A DNA stretch of 64,000 nucleotides, from NCBI GenBank assembly GCA_900660155.1, contig CABFPE010000041.1, positions 1,496,441 to 1,560,440 on the forward strand. The letters run 5' to 3'. A program made the translations under genes and the position numbers. Under the pieces are notes generated by a model, which saw only the letters and a list, made by a program, of their open reading frames with translations, made no database searches and was not told the DNA's origin. This document shows, piece after piece, positions 22,101 to 34,707 of the stretch; positions within the stretch are counted from its first letter, which is position 1; each line of letters starts with the position of its first letter. Source of the DNA: Hofstenia miamia (Eukaryota > Xenacoelomorpha > Acoela > Hofsteniidae).

Positions 22101-25100
22101 AAAAGTATTGATGGCATTAAGCATCTGAACATCGAAATTTTATATGTGAGCCATCACATCTATAGAAATATAATATCCTTCTGATATAAATTATTTAGCA
22201 CACAAACAGATTTTAATCGTTTTCGAAGGAGAGAAGTAAATAGTAGTTATTTTGTCTACATGTTCTTGCAAAACGAAATAAAATTGTTTAGAATATTTTA
22301 TGATACTGTTTACCTTTTAAGGAAAGGGAATCCTGCATTTCAATGCAATCTATTATTTTTTATTAATGCCACAAGGCATTTATATAGTCAAATCAATTAT
22401 AAACAATTATCATTACTTTAAGTATGACCCCTAAATTTATGCGGAGCAACTTTTTTGAAACTACGTTTGTTAATGAATCGTTTTTGTAACCAATGTGATT
22501 TTTCGATATAACGCAGTAATTGCCAACGCGCAAACATTATTTTTTATTGATACCCCAAGTAATAGAGAAATCTTGGTATTAGGAACACGTGTTATGTCAA
22601 CGATTATAATACGTGATACTTCACTGATTTATTTCGTTTAGGGAATTAGATTAGCTGTTTTGAAGCCTCAGGTAGGTAGTGATGAATCTGCACCATTTGA
22701 ATCCAAGAGTCTTATTCAATTATCCACAAACAATAGCCGAGTGAGAAGACTGGCTTGGAACATTACTGGCACCATTTTGGCATCAACTGGTAAATATTTT
22801 CACAATTTTGGTACCCTCCCACAAAACTGCGTGTTTCATTTGTACTAGAATTCTTGTAGGTAACTATTATATATACATAAACCTATGAACTGAAAAGTTA
22901 ATTTACAATCTTGCCATTTAGGAATTTAGCTAGTTGTTGTGCATTTAGTTATAATTTATTATTATTACATCCGCCAAGGAGGTATTGTATTGCCCTGTTT
23001 GTCGGTGTATTTGTCACAGGATTTCGCCAAATGTAAGGGATAGATCTTTATAAAAATACATCTCGAGATAGGTATTGATCTAACTTAGATACCATTACAT
23101 TTTCAGACTGATCCGGATTGCCGTCTGGGAACGAGAGCCAATGATATACCGTTGCAGTTGCAAATAGCAATTGATAGGCGCGTATATCAATGCATAGAAT
23201 TATTTTTTACAATCGAGGAAAATGTTTTTTTCACTAAAACCTTCGAATATTGATATTATTGTAAAAATTGTTTTACTAGTATTTAACGACTAAAATTTTT
23301 TACTTACATCTTTAAAAACGCTAATAATGAAATTCAATTAAGTTAATTAAGGTATTTATTGAAAAAATTAAAAGAAATTTATTATAATTTTTGAAGCAAA
23401 TGTGATGAATTACGCACATTGACCTTGCATTATTGTAATTTTTCTATAAAGAAAAGTTTAAAAATTAATTATACCTTGAAATTAGTTGTGAAATAGATAT
23501 GAATATGACGGATTTCCAAGCATGTACAAAAACATATCACATTTAACACACCGAAATCGTAGCTGAGAGGAGCATCCTGGGTTGCGACTTCTATTTTGAA
23601 ACACAGTGGCATAACCGCTTTTCTATTCGATACTTTACATGTTGGTACAGCAAGTCTACGTTTTTGAGAACTATGATTTCTTAAACTAACAAGGGCTTCT
23701 CCTATACTTAGCATAAAGTTTTGCTGTGAACCTGTGTTTCCTTGTTGACAAGGAAAAACCCAGCAATTAACATCGGAAGTGATCAAATACTGTTATAGTC
23801 CCTTTCCGTTTTTGTTTAATTCGGTAATAGCTTGCCATATCTAATCAACACCGCCCAATAGATGTTTGCAGAATGTGTATTTGCATATTTTCTTTCTTGC
23901 AGTACCGTTTCACATGTTGTATGGAGCAACTTCAATGCAGTCTCAATTAGCAATTTCACTGTGCGTATCTTTCCATTTCACAGTTTTGATATTCTCTTTC
24001 GACTAAAACATTTCCGCTTTCTCCTTACCAGACTTGTTAACGAGCCGAGCTTTTAACGAGACGAGCNNNNNNNNNNNNNNNNNNNNNNNNNNNNNNNNNN
24101 NNNNNNNNNNNNNNNNNNNNNNNNNNNNNNNNNNNNNNNNNNNNNNNNNNNNNNNNNNNNNNNNNNNNNNNNNNNNNNNNNNNNNNNNNNNNNNNNNNNN
24201 NNNNNNNNNNNNNNNNNNNNNNNNNNNNNNNNNNNNNNNNNNNNNNNNNNNNNNNNNNNNNNNNNNNNNNNNNNNNNNNNNNNNNNNNNNNNNNNNNNNN
24301 NNNNNNNNNNNNNNNNNNNNNNNNNNNNNNNNNNNNNNNNNNNNNNNNNNNNNNNNNNNNNNCTATGAGCCGAGCTTTTAACGAAACGAGCCTATTTTAG
24401 GTAAAGCAAGTTTATAGTTCTTCTTGTTAATTTGATTATGGAGATTTTTCTTAGTTTTTGCAGTCAGTATGCCTTTCCTATAATCTTATTTAAGAAATGT
24501 TTATTAATTTTTTCAGATGCCTTTCGTAAAATATTATTTAAGAAATATTTTTAAAAAAATACCGAGCTATAACAAGCCTCATTCAAAGATTTTATATGGC
24601 GAGCCGAGCCGAACTTACACAAAATTTAAACGAGCCGAGCCGAGCCAAGCTTGGAAATGTCGGCTTGTTGACAAGTCTGCTCCTTAGCATAGATTTGTCT
24701 GGCTTCATCTTCTTTACACAAGATTGGGGTTCCATTGAAGGACTTACTTTTGGATTTCTAGTGTTGAACGAGTTTTACATTTGTTTTCACAACCAAACAG
24801 CCCATTCCATTCCTTTAGATCTTCAACTGGAAAACATCCATTGCTTCTGTGAACCATAAAGTCGAGAATGAGTTCATCTGATGAAGCAAAAACAAAGTTT
24901 TTTATTCCAAATGGTGTTGGTTACCTTTAATATGTTACCGGGTTGGGCATTTCTTGACAGTAAGTGTTGATCAGTACTACAACAATGTGGTCATTTTAGT
25001 GTACAGCAAACAGATTTAACTTGGGAAACAATGCATTCAGCGTTTCGAAATTTGCAATTGTTATTATCTTCCTTAGAACAAAGTTGCAAATTATTTCGGA

Positions 25101-28100
25101 TCTTTAGAAACCTATTTCTAGTCATATTTTCAGCAATTATTCCCATCCTGTAATTGCTTAACCAATACATTTCTATTCCAGCAAAGTTCATTAGTTCCAC
25201 GGCTAAGTAGAATGAAAATTTTGCAATATTCCATAGTGATTTGTTTAATAAGCAAATTCGTACCAAAATTGCGAGAGCATCTGTGTTGGAGAATTATGAT
25301 TCAATTCAATAAACAAGGGGTCAACATCCAATTTATCAGTGTTAATTTTGGTTATCAATATATACAATTTAGAAAACAAAAAGTTTATTTTTAACTTTGA
25401 CAGATCCAGTAACAGTTGATGTTTTGGAGTTACTTAATTTTTTGCATGTATATATATATATATATATCCACATTAGAGTTTTCCATAAATTCGCATTAAT
25501 TTTCTAAAAACTTAATTTTTCTAACTTATCATAAGTTTGGTTTTGCAAGCATACACCTAGCATTTGCGGGTCTTTAGTAAACTGGCATCTATACCTAAAA
25601 CGCGAATCGCGACATGGGTATTAAAGGCTTCTTGGTCCAAGTAAATTTTATAGATTCGGATAGTTGCATTTGATGAATTCTACACTATGCGAAGGAAGCT
25701 TAGAATTTCACAGCATTTTATTTGAAACGGTTACTTACATTATTTCACTTCATGTAATGCTATGCAAATCGAATTAGATAATGCAGCTGCGAATGCAAGC
25801 TTGACACTAATTTAATTGTACAATATGCTGACAGCAAAAGCGTCAACTGACTGAGTGATAGCGACAGAACTGCACCAACCAATCAGATTTAAACAAGTTA
25901 TTGCTATGATATAATTCCTATTACTAGTTATATTAGGACACTTTTTATGCAGATTGATTAAGGAAATGAAGAGATACTTATTAATTTATTATTTCAAACA
26001 CCTCTCTTCACTAATTATGTGAAATTTTAGGCAATTCTATGTTTCTAAAACTTGAAATTTTATGTAAGCATACGGAATAACAATGCACGTTATTAAATTA
26101 GAATGAAGTGGCGTGGAATAATGTATTAGTTTTTGTTTCACTATTCAAGCAGAACTTTTTGAAAATAGTGTTGCCAAAAAATTTAGTAGTCAATTTTTTA
26201 TTGAAGCCTCTGTGTTTGAAGAATATTCCAAGAAATAGATAGGCTAATTATGTCAAGTTCTGTCAAGATGAGCGCCTTTGCAGTTGGTGGTGTAAGTGAT
26301 CACTTATTTGTTTTGCCCGTATATTTTATGTATTCCTAGTGTGTATCTTTGCAAAACCCTATGCGATTTTTCATTGATTCATACTTGGCCTAATATGTAT
26401 TTCAACATTAAAGGTAAGGATTATGTTACTTTATTTACTTGTTCGAAAACTTATGATATTAAATATTGCTTGTTGCTAGTTGATTTAGATTGCTCAATCA
26501 TATCAATAATACAGTTATTTTCCGCTTCTGCAGTTGTTGATGTGACTACTTCATATGCAGCTACATCAGGAGTATTGCAGATTGTAGATTGTTTGGCATT
26601 GACATAATAAATGCATTATATGAATGTGAGTACATATTGAAATGCCAAACTGCTTCACTCCAGTCTTGCAATTACATACAAATGAATGTACACATATATT
26701 GCAGCGGATTCATTGTAGTTTGCATTCATTGGAATGCGAATTGTTGCAAGATGTAATTACAAAATTGCTTCTTGAATTAGTTTGCATAAGTGTCCAGCTG
26801 CTAGTTGATGAAGGCAAAAGAGAAAATTTGTTCTTTGATGCAATTGCTTCATTGTGCTGACGTCGAATTTTGCAATTGAAGACGTGATTTTCCCCAAATA
26901 ATGCTTAATCAACTGATTCCGATATGAGGAGTGCGGGAATTGCAACAAAATTTCAATAGACTCGTCCATTCTTATGATTTTTCGTCCTTGGCCATGAATA
27001 CGTGTAATTTGGTAATTGATATTTTCAAGTCGCATATTGGTATTTACACCAAGCCCAATTCTAAAACAGACTGCCCATAAGTGCGGCCGTGATGCATAAA
27101 ATTGATTGAAATATTTTCCAAATGTATTGTGTTTTCATTCGCTAGTAATGATGATAACAATTCTTGACGTAAATAAAAAATTGATTTGTTGCAACACCAA
27201 TTGTCTCAATTCATTGTTTCCTTTAATCTTCGCTAAATTTTTAACCCAATTTCGTTCCACATGCCATGAGCATAGGAGGCGATTCAAGGGAACTGACATA
27301 ACATCAATCCATGCTGAATAAAATTCTTCAGCGTCATCACTCATGAACACCATGCATGATATATTACCAAAAATGTTTTTCACAATTGAAAAAAAACACA
27401 GAAAATGTCAGTTTATTGTTCCTGTTAGAATAAAAGAATGCTCCAGGTACACCTTCACCATATTCGTTAATTATTAAAACCATACTCATTTGTGCCATGA
27501 GTAGAATCAATGCATATTACTTTATGAGCATATTTTAAAAGAACTTCCTTTTGAACTTCAAAAATAATTACCATTACAAAATCTTCATTATTTAAATGAA
27601 AATCACTACAATCACATCCCTGAAACTTGACATAGCGACAATGAGAATCATAACCTCCCTCATCTGAAAGGCGCTTTTGATCCTGTATCCAATTTTTGAT
27701 TGAATCTAAATCCGTACAATAGCTCTTTTTACTTAATCCAAACTCATTCCGAATATTTCTCAAGTCACTTGACCTCAGTAAACTCATTCGATTAATTTCA
27801 GAATTCGATTTATTATCTAATAGGGCAAACGTTTTTGCATTTGATTGGGTTCCCATTATGGTAGTAACTTGAAAACGCTGAAACTTACGCAGAGTGCAGT
27901 GTTTTACATCACCAATGTGCCCAACATGCATATTTAGAAACATAATATCAACAACTCCTAAAGGAAGGATGCATAAATTTTAAATCACTAATGTAAATAT
28001 ATTACAATTTATCAACTGAACGTTGATTACAAGAGAATTACAAATGGAATTTAGGGGGCAAAGAAAAATGTATAGCAATTTTATTGCAATGTTCTAATAT

Positions 28101-29229
28101 GCTAGTTACTATTATCTCGGAGGGGAGGTTGGGTAAAAATCTTGTTTACAGATTAAGTGAAACAGATTTAGTTGTATAAATGAACATTTGTTGACTTAAA
28201 GGCCATTGAAAAAAATTGCTAATTTAGGGTTTACGCATACAGATCATTTTGACGGCTGCAATTTTATTACCGTTTTCCTATTCCATGTAAATAGTAGGCG
28301 AAACATTAACATTAGTGCGTTTTAGTATTTCCATAAATTTCTATCTTAATTTTATTTTTAAAATACTAGTTTAAAATGGTAAAAATTTCATTGGGTCCAT
28401 TTTTGGGAAACTAGTAGACCACCGGTAAAATTACTGAGTGATCTAGTTACTCATCAGATAATTTACCCATTGCTGGTCAAGATCTGGACTGACACAAATT
28501 GATTTTATCATTCAGTTCAATCACATACAGATAATTATTAATTGTTCCTCAAAGTAATTTCAAGGTCTCCATAATTGCTAATCACGAATTTGTATAATTG
28601 TTAGCCCATTTTGGTTAACCATATTCGTTTATTTAAACCCTAATTTTGAAATTTGTCTATTTTAAGCAATTGATTAGTAAAAATAATTTCAAAGCGAATT
28701 ATTAGCTGTATTATCCTTAAAATATAATATTAACTTTAATAACTTTTGTTTGCCCTAGTGATCAAATAATAACTTCTGACTTTGCGCACGGTGCATTCGG
28801 GAATGATTTCTTGATCTATTGATAGAAAACAAAGGCGCGATTTAATGAAACCGCGACTGACCACCATTTTAATACTAAGGGGAAAGAAGAGACGCTCTTC
28901 TATTTTGTGATACTTTCAGATTTTGGGTATCTTTATTAGTTTACAAGATATTAGCATTTGAATTTTTTTTCAAAAATTATCAAGGAAAATTTAAAGTTCA
29001 TAGCCGTTTTAAGGTTAAGATATTGAAGATTAACCTTACCGCCATATTGTTTCGATTGGATTATTATGTAAATTTTTTCCATAAGCATTTGAATGGATTT
29101 TAAACTAATAAATACTGTTGTTAAAGCTCAGTAATAAAAAAGGTTATGCATTTAAATTTGGTTTAAGATCAAATTATGGTAATGTAAGTCTGCATTTCGC
29201 TTCTGCTAATATATATATAAGCAGAAGCG

Positions 29230-29271
<42 letters not shown>

Positions 29272-31465
29272 GCCCTTTGTAACATAATCAACATCAGTGA
29301 TAGATAAACGATTTTGAAAACCTAAATTTGTGAATGAAATTGATTGTATTTGGATTTCTGATATTTGTATAAAGTTGGCGTTTCATGAGAAAATTGAATG
29401 CTAACCACAAATTACTTTCCGGTGAACGATTAGCGAAGGCAACTGCGATTGAAGAAAATCAAACATGTTTGTTGCTTCACGAAAATATTTCTGTAATTTT
29501 ATCTCATCGCTTTTACCGATTATATTTGTTAAAACATAAGTGTATTCAAAGTACAATCAATTAGATCTCATGAAAACGAGATCGTGTGCGCGAAAATGTA
29601 CTGTGCGAAATTACAGATAGTTCCGTCTTTTACTATCAAGGGGATTTAAAGTAAAATAGCCTCGCATATTGAAAAATGTATCGCGAAACGCCAACTTCAT
29701 ATACAAATAATTGATCATACTCAAGACATATGCAATAATTTTGTTTTGAAGCAGTTAGTCTAAAGTTTTTGTACGTTATGATCATTGTTTAAGTCGGAAG
29801 GTTTGCATATCAATTGTAGGTCTGGAATCGTGTAAGGTTAGGGTAGGAAAGTCTGAATGTTTTCTTCCTTAACGTTGCTTCAGTAGGTACTACCTTTTGG
29901 CAGCTCTAACTCAATATTGAGTTTTCTTAAATAGTAAACATTAAAATTAATATTCACTAACTTAGTTTTGTGCAATAGCATAAGTTGCATAGCATTCATA
30001 CAGACAATAGATTTTTGGGAGGCGCGGTTAATTATTTGCAGGGATTATGACATTTTTTTTGAATATTTAAGAACGTATTTCACAAGGCAATGAAAAGACA
30101 AATTAAATTACTTTTATAGAATATTATGTCTCATTTGGTCCTATTATCATCATAATATCGAGTCATTTTGTTGAAACATGTTTACTCTCGGGGCTGTAGA
30201 TCGAGATACAAATGTCCATGTGGACAGTAAGTGCAAAAATGAACTATTTTCCACGAACAATAAATAATAATCCGCTATTTTCTTTTTATATATCTAGCTT
30301 ATTTTGCATACTTAACTGTATATGAGAATTACATCTGAGTAACACAATTGGACAATCACAATTACTGCTATCTTGGTCATAATGCATCATCAAAAACGCT
30401 TATCTTCATTTCTGCTCCAAATCAAAACAATATTTTGTACATGGTATATTCCATAGTGACATAGGCTTTCATCATGCAAAGCATTCTTTTCTTTTCTGAA
30501 TCATGCTGAATCAGGTGAATCCTCTAAAACTACTGTACAAAAAATCACGATTTTTACATGTTTAACCTAATTATCATTCTCCAGCGTTGCAATCATTTAT
30601 CAATATATTATTAACGAAATAGGAAGTATGATTGATTTCTGTAATTTTCTTGTATTGTATTTTGTATAATAAATGTCCAATTTTATGTCGAACTGAAATA
30701 TATTTTCTGAAGTTAGTAGATAGAATTTTTTATTTCCTATCAAAATATCTAATGCACTTTCTAATTATAATGTCTGCTGTTTGCTGAAACCTCTATTAGC
30801 ACTATATCCTGCTTCCTAAATATACACAATAACAGCACTGTGAAGAATAGGGCTAAGCAGTCAAGATGCTTAGCATTAAAATGCTTTATGCTTATTGTAA
30901 CATTTTTTTAGTTAAATTTCAAAAAGCCACTGAATAAGTTATATATTTTGTTTAGAACATTGTCATTTGATTTCCGTTAACGTCAGCATTTTGGTATATA
31001 TGTCCTGTACCATTATTTCGTATGGTATCCTGCTAGCAACTAATGTTGTATGTCAAATTACAATATTTCTATTGATAGATTTGTTAAAATTACAGTTTTT
31101 CTTAGTACCCAGCACTACAAATTTTGTTTTTTTATTTTTAGTTTTTATTCCTCGGCTAATATTCGTATTGAATATGATTTAATGAAGTGTTCTCATTAAG
31201 TAGCCGCAATCATCTACAAATCTATAACTCTGAAAGTAGCATTTTAGGTGACGATGGATTCGTTAGACTTTGGCAAGCTAATTATCTTCAGAACTGGAAG
31301 CTGTATAAAAAAGTACAGCTTACACACAAAGAACTAAATGGGTTTTCACCTGAACCATCACCAACAATTTCCAATTCCAGTCAGCCTGAATTTACAGAAG
31401 AGTCCGTGCGGCGCCATAGTAGAACTTCCTCGGCAAAGTTTTCTGTAAAAAAAGACATTTATTAA
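19187..31465 (+). CDS. SEH1: Nucleoporin SEH1
   Basis: Five coding exons: 19187-19465, 19706-19962, 21300-21495, 22642-22789 and 31248-31465. All junctions are GT-AG and in phase, giving about 365 residues (human SEH1L 360). WD40 propeller with near-diagnostic matches: [77 protein letters not shown] and [14 protein letters not shown] joined across intron 4 to [17 protein letters not shown]. The serine-rich C-terminal tail ends VKKDIY. Known roles: subunit of the Nup107-160 (Y) complex of the nuclear pore and of GATOR2, which relays amino-acid signals to TORC1. The ATG gives the family's usual short N-terminus before the HKDLIHDV block. Intron 4 is 8458 bp, swollen by a piggyBac and a MULE; the other introns are 240-1337 bp. 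Confidence 0.93.
20540..20960 (+). pseudogene. Possible hAT-like transposase C-terminal remnant
   Basis: In SEH1 intron 2. A 107-residue frame (20540-20863) ends with [11 protein letters not shown]. The next frame continues [19 protein letters not shown] (about 20865-20930), recalling the hAT dimerisation region (VERxFS..K). One frameshift and no DDE or BED part are visible, so it would be a dead fragment. The assignment is tentative; it could be an unrelated decayed open frame. Confidence 0.3.
21496..22641. other. SEH1 intron 3
   Basis: AT-rich intron; nothing recognised. Confidence 0.4.
22790..23468. other. Start of SEH1 intron 4
   Basis: No feature recognised between the exon 4 donor (22790) and the piggyBac remnant. 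Confidence 0.4.
23469..25290 (-). mobile_element. PiggyBac (PGBD-type) transposon remnant
   Basis: Minus strand in SEH1 intron 4. From N to C: an N-terminal part (25266-24991) with [20 protein letters not shown] and [15 protein letters not shown], matching the piggyBac IYW..Y and M.RNRF.. blocks; then [17 protein letters not shown] (about 24930-24870), matching the WGFKLFVLAS..G..YDF strand that follows the first catalytic Asp region; and a C-terminal frame (23786-23469) with [20 protein letters not shown] and a cysteine-rich end ([15 protein letters not shown]). The middle is interrupted by a GAGCCGAGC repeat block and a 296-N gap, and there are frame changes. Clearly inactive here. Terminal repeats were not identified. 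Confidence 0.7.
24034..24660. repeat. GAGCCGAGC repeat block with assembly gap
   Basis: AACGAGCCGAGCTTTTAACG occurs at about 24037-24060 and again, with one or two changes, at 24366-24390, on the two sides of 296 Ns (24067-24362). Further GAGCCGAGCC runs occur at 24598-24612 and 24630-24648. The sequence on both edges of the gap suggests a collapsed tandem array. It lies inside the piggyBac remnant, so it is a later insertion or expansion. Confidence 0.65.
25291..26439. other. SEH1 intron 4, between transposons
   Basis: AT-rich sequence with a (TA)n tract at 25449-25468. TAGTGTTGCCA at 26167-26177 matches the TIR motif of the MITE at 42703-42988 and may mark a decayed end of that family. Confidence 0.4.
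26440..27960 (-). mobile_element. MULE transposon remnant, copy A
   Basis: Minus strand in SEH1 intron 4. The transposase is read in several frames. First, a FAR1-like N-terminal part and the first catalytic block, [16 protein letters not shown] (frame 27943-27467). Then [13 protein letters not shown] and [13 protein letters not shown] (27383-27240), the second Asp and the conserved CxxH..R.W of the MULE domain. Then a helical region (27060-26860) with [21 protein letters not shown]. Last, a cysteine-rich SWIM-like finger near 26690-26660 ([14 protein letters not shown]) and a C-terminal stretch to about 26460. At least three frame changes and one in-frame stop make it inactive. Residues up to 27060 closely match copy B at 35819-36307. 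Confidence 0.75.
27961..29190. other. SEH1 intron 4, no feature recognised
   Basis: AT-rich intron DNA without recognisable coding or repeat ends. Confidence 0.4.
29194..29290. repeat. 14-bp hairpin followed by (TA)n
   Basis: ATTTCGCTTCTGCT at 29194-29207 pairs perfectly with AGCAGAAGCGAAAT at 29220-29233 across a 12-nt AT loop. A (TA)n tract follows to about 29269, then CCCTTTGTAACATAATC, which resembles the CGTTTGTAAC motif at the ends of the element at 1-745. May be a foldback end of a TA-inserting element. Confidence 0.55.
29291..31247. other. Last part of SEH1 intron 4
   Basis: No gene or element recognised. The acceptor TAGCATTTTAG ends at 31247. Confidence 0.4.
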
Positions 31466-31830
31466 TAGCAATTAGATCACTGTTCTGTTCATATATTTTT
31501 TATTCAATTAAGTGCTTTCTACAGTGATAAACTTTTTTTATAGATTGGAATAACTTTTTTCAACTTTCAGTTCATTAGTAAATGTCGCATAGTCTTAGTG
31601 TAACACTTAGTGATTATTTCAAAATCCATATAGTATTCTTACAAGAGTTCCTTTAGATTTTCTAATATTTAAACATTTCGAAACGTTTAGATCTCCATGT
31701 AGGTGTTACATCTAAAAGCAAATTAGCACTGGAAATTAAATTTTTTCGTCTCAAATTTGGTCGTTACACTATATTGCATTGCATCAAATTTTTCCAATTT
31801 TATGAAACCTTCATTAATAAATTTGATATT

Positions 31831-31861
<31 letters not shown>

Positions 31862-33356
31862 CTTTTTGAAAATTTATATTACCGCTAAGTACCTAAGTAC
31901 ATTGAATATTTTTTCGTATATTACCTCTCAGTACAAAAAATTTCTAAATCTAAAGAAATTTATTTAAACTAGTTATGTAACTATGAACTTGATTAAATAT
32001 CGGAGAAAGCTATTTTGGCGGTGTTTTTCTGGCAAAATATATCTTGTAAATACATGTTAAAAAATTGTGTGTGTGTGTAAATTGACTTTACATCAAAAGT
32101 GGAAACACATAGTAAAAATTCAATGGAAAAAAATTGTAAGATTCTAAAACAGATTGTCTAGTAGCAAGCAGATTTTATGACTGAAAAATAACTTTAATGG
32201 GTACTACTTTTTCCATGCGAATTTGGGAGTGGAAGAATTTCCTTCAATTGAGATTTATATAATTCTAAAATTAGTAATGTCTCCTATTAATAAGTAACTT
32301 AAAAGATGTTTTTTATCAATTGCATGATTAGGAGTACGAAGATTAGGTTTATGATCAATTTGTATATTTGTTAATTCTAGATTAAATTTGAGGGCTATTC
32401 TAATTTATGAAAACTCACCACAACAATTATAATTGGATGATAACAAAACCCCGTGCATAGTAATTAATAAAAAATTTTGATAGTCAAATTGAAAAAATTT
32501 TAGTATGCATAAAATTCATTTTAAATTTGACCTTGTTTTTCTTTCCTAACGTTGACTAGTTTTTTTACTGGCTAGAACCTCCAATTTTCTTGGTTGAGAG
32601 AATCTTCCACCACAGTCTTAGGTGCAATTTGTGCTGCAGTGATTGATTTGCATTAAATATCAAAACATTTAAATCATGATGTTTGGAGGCTGATTTGTAT
32701 TTGACACTATTAGTCCCTTACATACATGCAATACATAAATAGGAAAATCAAATAAAAATTTTTTACAAAATTTGAGCATGAATAAGCAGTTGGTATGAAG
32801 TTTTTTTTGGAATTTTGACTTTCTCTTGAGCTGTAAAACATACATCGGGTTTACTAATGCGGATGCTTCTGCTTTGGATTAATTTCAGGTTTAATGTATG
32901 ATTTTAACAATGCTTATAAGTTGCTTCGTATGTCTTAGCTCAAAGATACGAATGTAGTTGTTTTTTTAGAGAACATAGTGTTGAGAATCACTTCAGTTTT
33001 CTCCTAAGCAAGGTTTCGTAGCTTGTCAGAGATAGTCATGGCTAGTAACGATGTATACTGTTGATAATGCGGTGACATCTAAGTACTAAATATCATTATT
33101 GGATTTTTCATATTAAAAAGTTTTGCTGTACGATCCAGCAGACTGAATAGAAACATTTAATTTTATTTAACCATTTCATTAATTTGAGTCTTTCATTGCA
33201 TGTTGAAATAAAGATTTATTCCCAATACCTAACGGTGTCTTTAATACAAACATCTTGCTCATTAGTATGCACAGGTACAGTAATCAAAAGCTGCGAGCTC
33301 AGATTCTTTAAGTTTATCACATAGCAAACCATCTTCTCAGTTTCTACAGCATTCAA
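31466..33356. other. SEH1 3' flank
   Basis: Includes a (TA)n tract at 31833-31860 and AATAAAT near 31818, a possible polyadenylation signal. No coding sequence recognised. Confidence 0.4.
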
Positions 33357-33614
33357 CTATATACTGTTGCGAGCAGCAAATGAAATTATATTAAAGATAT
33401 TACAGTCCTTTTCGAAATCATCATGTGCAGCAATGTTAAGTAATAATTTTCTAGTTTCCATGCTATTGTATTCGATAGTCGGGTCATTGGTAAAGCGAGC
33501 GAGGAAGGTTCCTGACATTGGTCTCCTCTGAGAACCACCTACCAAGACTGGTTTGAGCGTCAATACATCCTCTTGTATAATCAGAAATTTATTATGCTGG
33601 ATGCAAGCCATCTA
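33357..33614 (-). CDS. Orphan coding-like exon, unknown product
   Basis: The minus-strand frame has protein-like composition and higher G+C than its surroundings: MACIQHNKFLIIQEDVLTL, then KPVLVGGSQRRPMSGTFLAR and an acidic helix, ending FAARNSI and a stop. On the minus strand it is preceded by TTGGTTTTCTAG, a good 3' splice site directly before the ATG codon. It may therefore be the last exon of a gene whose other exons I cannot see, or a fragment of a mobile element. I do not recognise the family. Confidence 0.3.
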
Positions 33615-34329
33615 GAAAACCAAGGATGACTTGTAGATGTGAAGTCACATAATTTTGAAAGCAGTTTATTTTGCGTCCTTAGTATTAGTCAAGGAAAATT
33701 ATTCTGACCGTTATTTCCTTTGTCAAAAACTTGCAAAACTGCACCTCTACATATATTCATTAATAAGCGTCCAATAACTTTGTTTTAAAATGTTGCACAC
33801 ATAGAATGAATCGATACAAATTGTGCTGCACAAATTTATAAAAAATTAATCATTGAAACCATATTTGCTGTATAAAAAATGTTTGATATTGACACAATTT
33901 TTAAAAGAAATTAGATATAACTAAGTTTCATGCTTGAAAAATTGCTGTGAACCTTCAGCTAATCACGGTGTAGTTTTTCTAAGATGTGTCTTTGTAGGTG
34001 CAAATGTGCATTGCATGAACAAAACAAATATAATCGAAAGTTGAATATCCTATTCGATAAGTTAATAGAACAGAATAGAAAAGAAAATATCTATATTTAG
34101 AGTTGCGTTGTACTGTTTACAACTATAAAAAACTTCAAAAAGTACAAATTAATACAACAACAAATGCACATTCGAAAATTCATATTTTACGAAAACAATT
34201 ACAATTTGTAGTAGCTTGGCTTATGGCAGTTAAATGAAGTCTATTGAATAGTTAGTATTATGAAATTTAAAACCTCATTTTTTGTATTTACGACTTTCTA
34301 TTGTATAACTATGAACGTATTTCTAAGTA

Positions 34330-34707
34330 AGGGTATTCAACCATTGTGCAACTACCAATGCTCGAAGAACTGCAGCAGAAACTTTTAGGGCCCATGAAAC
34401 CGAGAAAATAAAGTAATACCAGCAGAGAGTGCTAGAAATCGAACATGCCTCATTCACACCATTGCTGTTTAGTGCATCAGGTGGTGCATCGTTATTCAAC
34501 GATGAATTTTTAAAACAACTTTGTGGCTTAATCTCAGAGAAAATACATACTGATTATTCCACAACATGCAATTGGATAAGTTGCAAACTTGGATTCTCCT
34601 TACTACGAAGCATGATCATCTGCATTCGTGGAGCTAGACGACACCATGCAGTTTCGAGGCTTGGAGTTGAGCATCACTTAGCTGGAGCCAGCCATTACCT
34701 GAAGTGA
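34330..34707 (+). mobile_element. Fossil RT-associated C-terminal domain, copy 1
   Basis: Encodes HETEKIK.. then VLEIEHASFTPLLFSASGG, and a helical end with ISCKLGFSLLRSMIICIRG. This matches, from memory, a C-terminal domain that recurs after reverse transcriptase-like regions in marine-invertebrate mobile elements (consensus EHxSFTPLVFS.GG and LSF.LLRS.I.CIRGSR). The class of the parent element is uncertain. The copy is an isolated fragment and not functional; age not determinable by eye. A second, longer copy lies at 45190-45800 on the other strand. Confidence 0.55.

Noticed and set aside
24034-24381. 115-residue frame across the second N gap
   Set aside because: Made mainly of Ns flanked by a simple repeat.
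26296-26860. Plus-strand frames at 26296-26607 and 26642-26860
   Set aside because: The minus strand here carries MULE C-terminal motifs, including the SWIM-like finger, so these are shadows.
27106-27321. Plus-strand frame
   Set aside because: Antisense to the MULE transposase block with CSWHVERNW.
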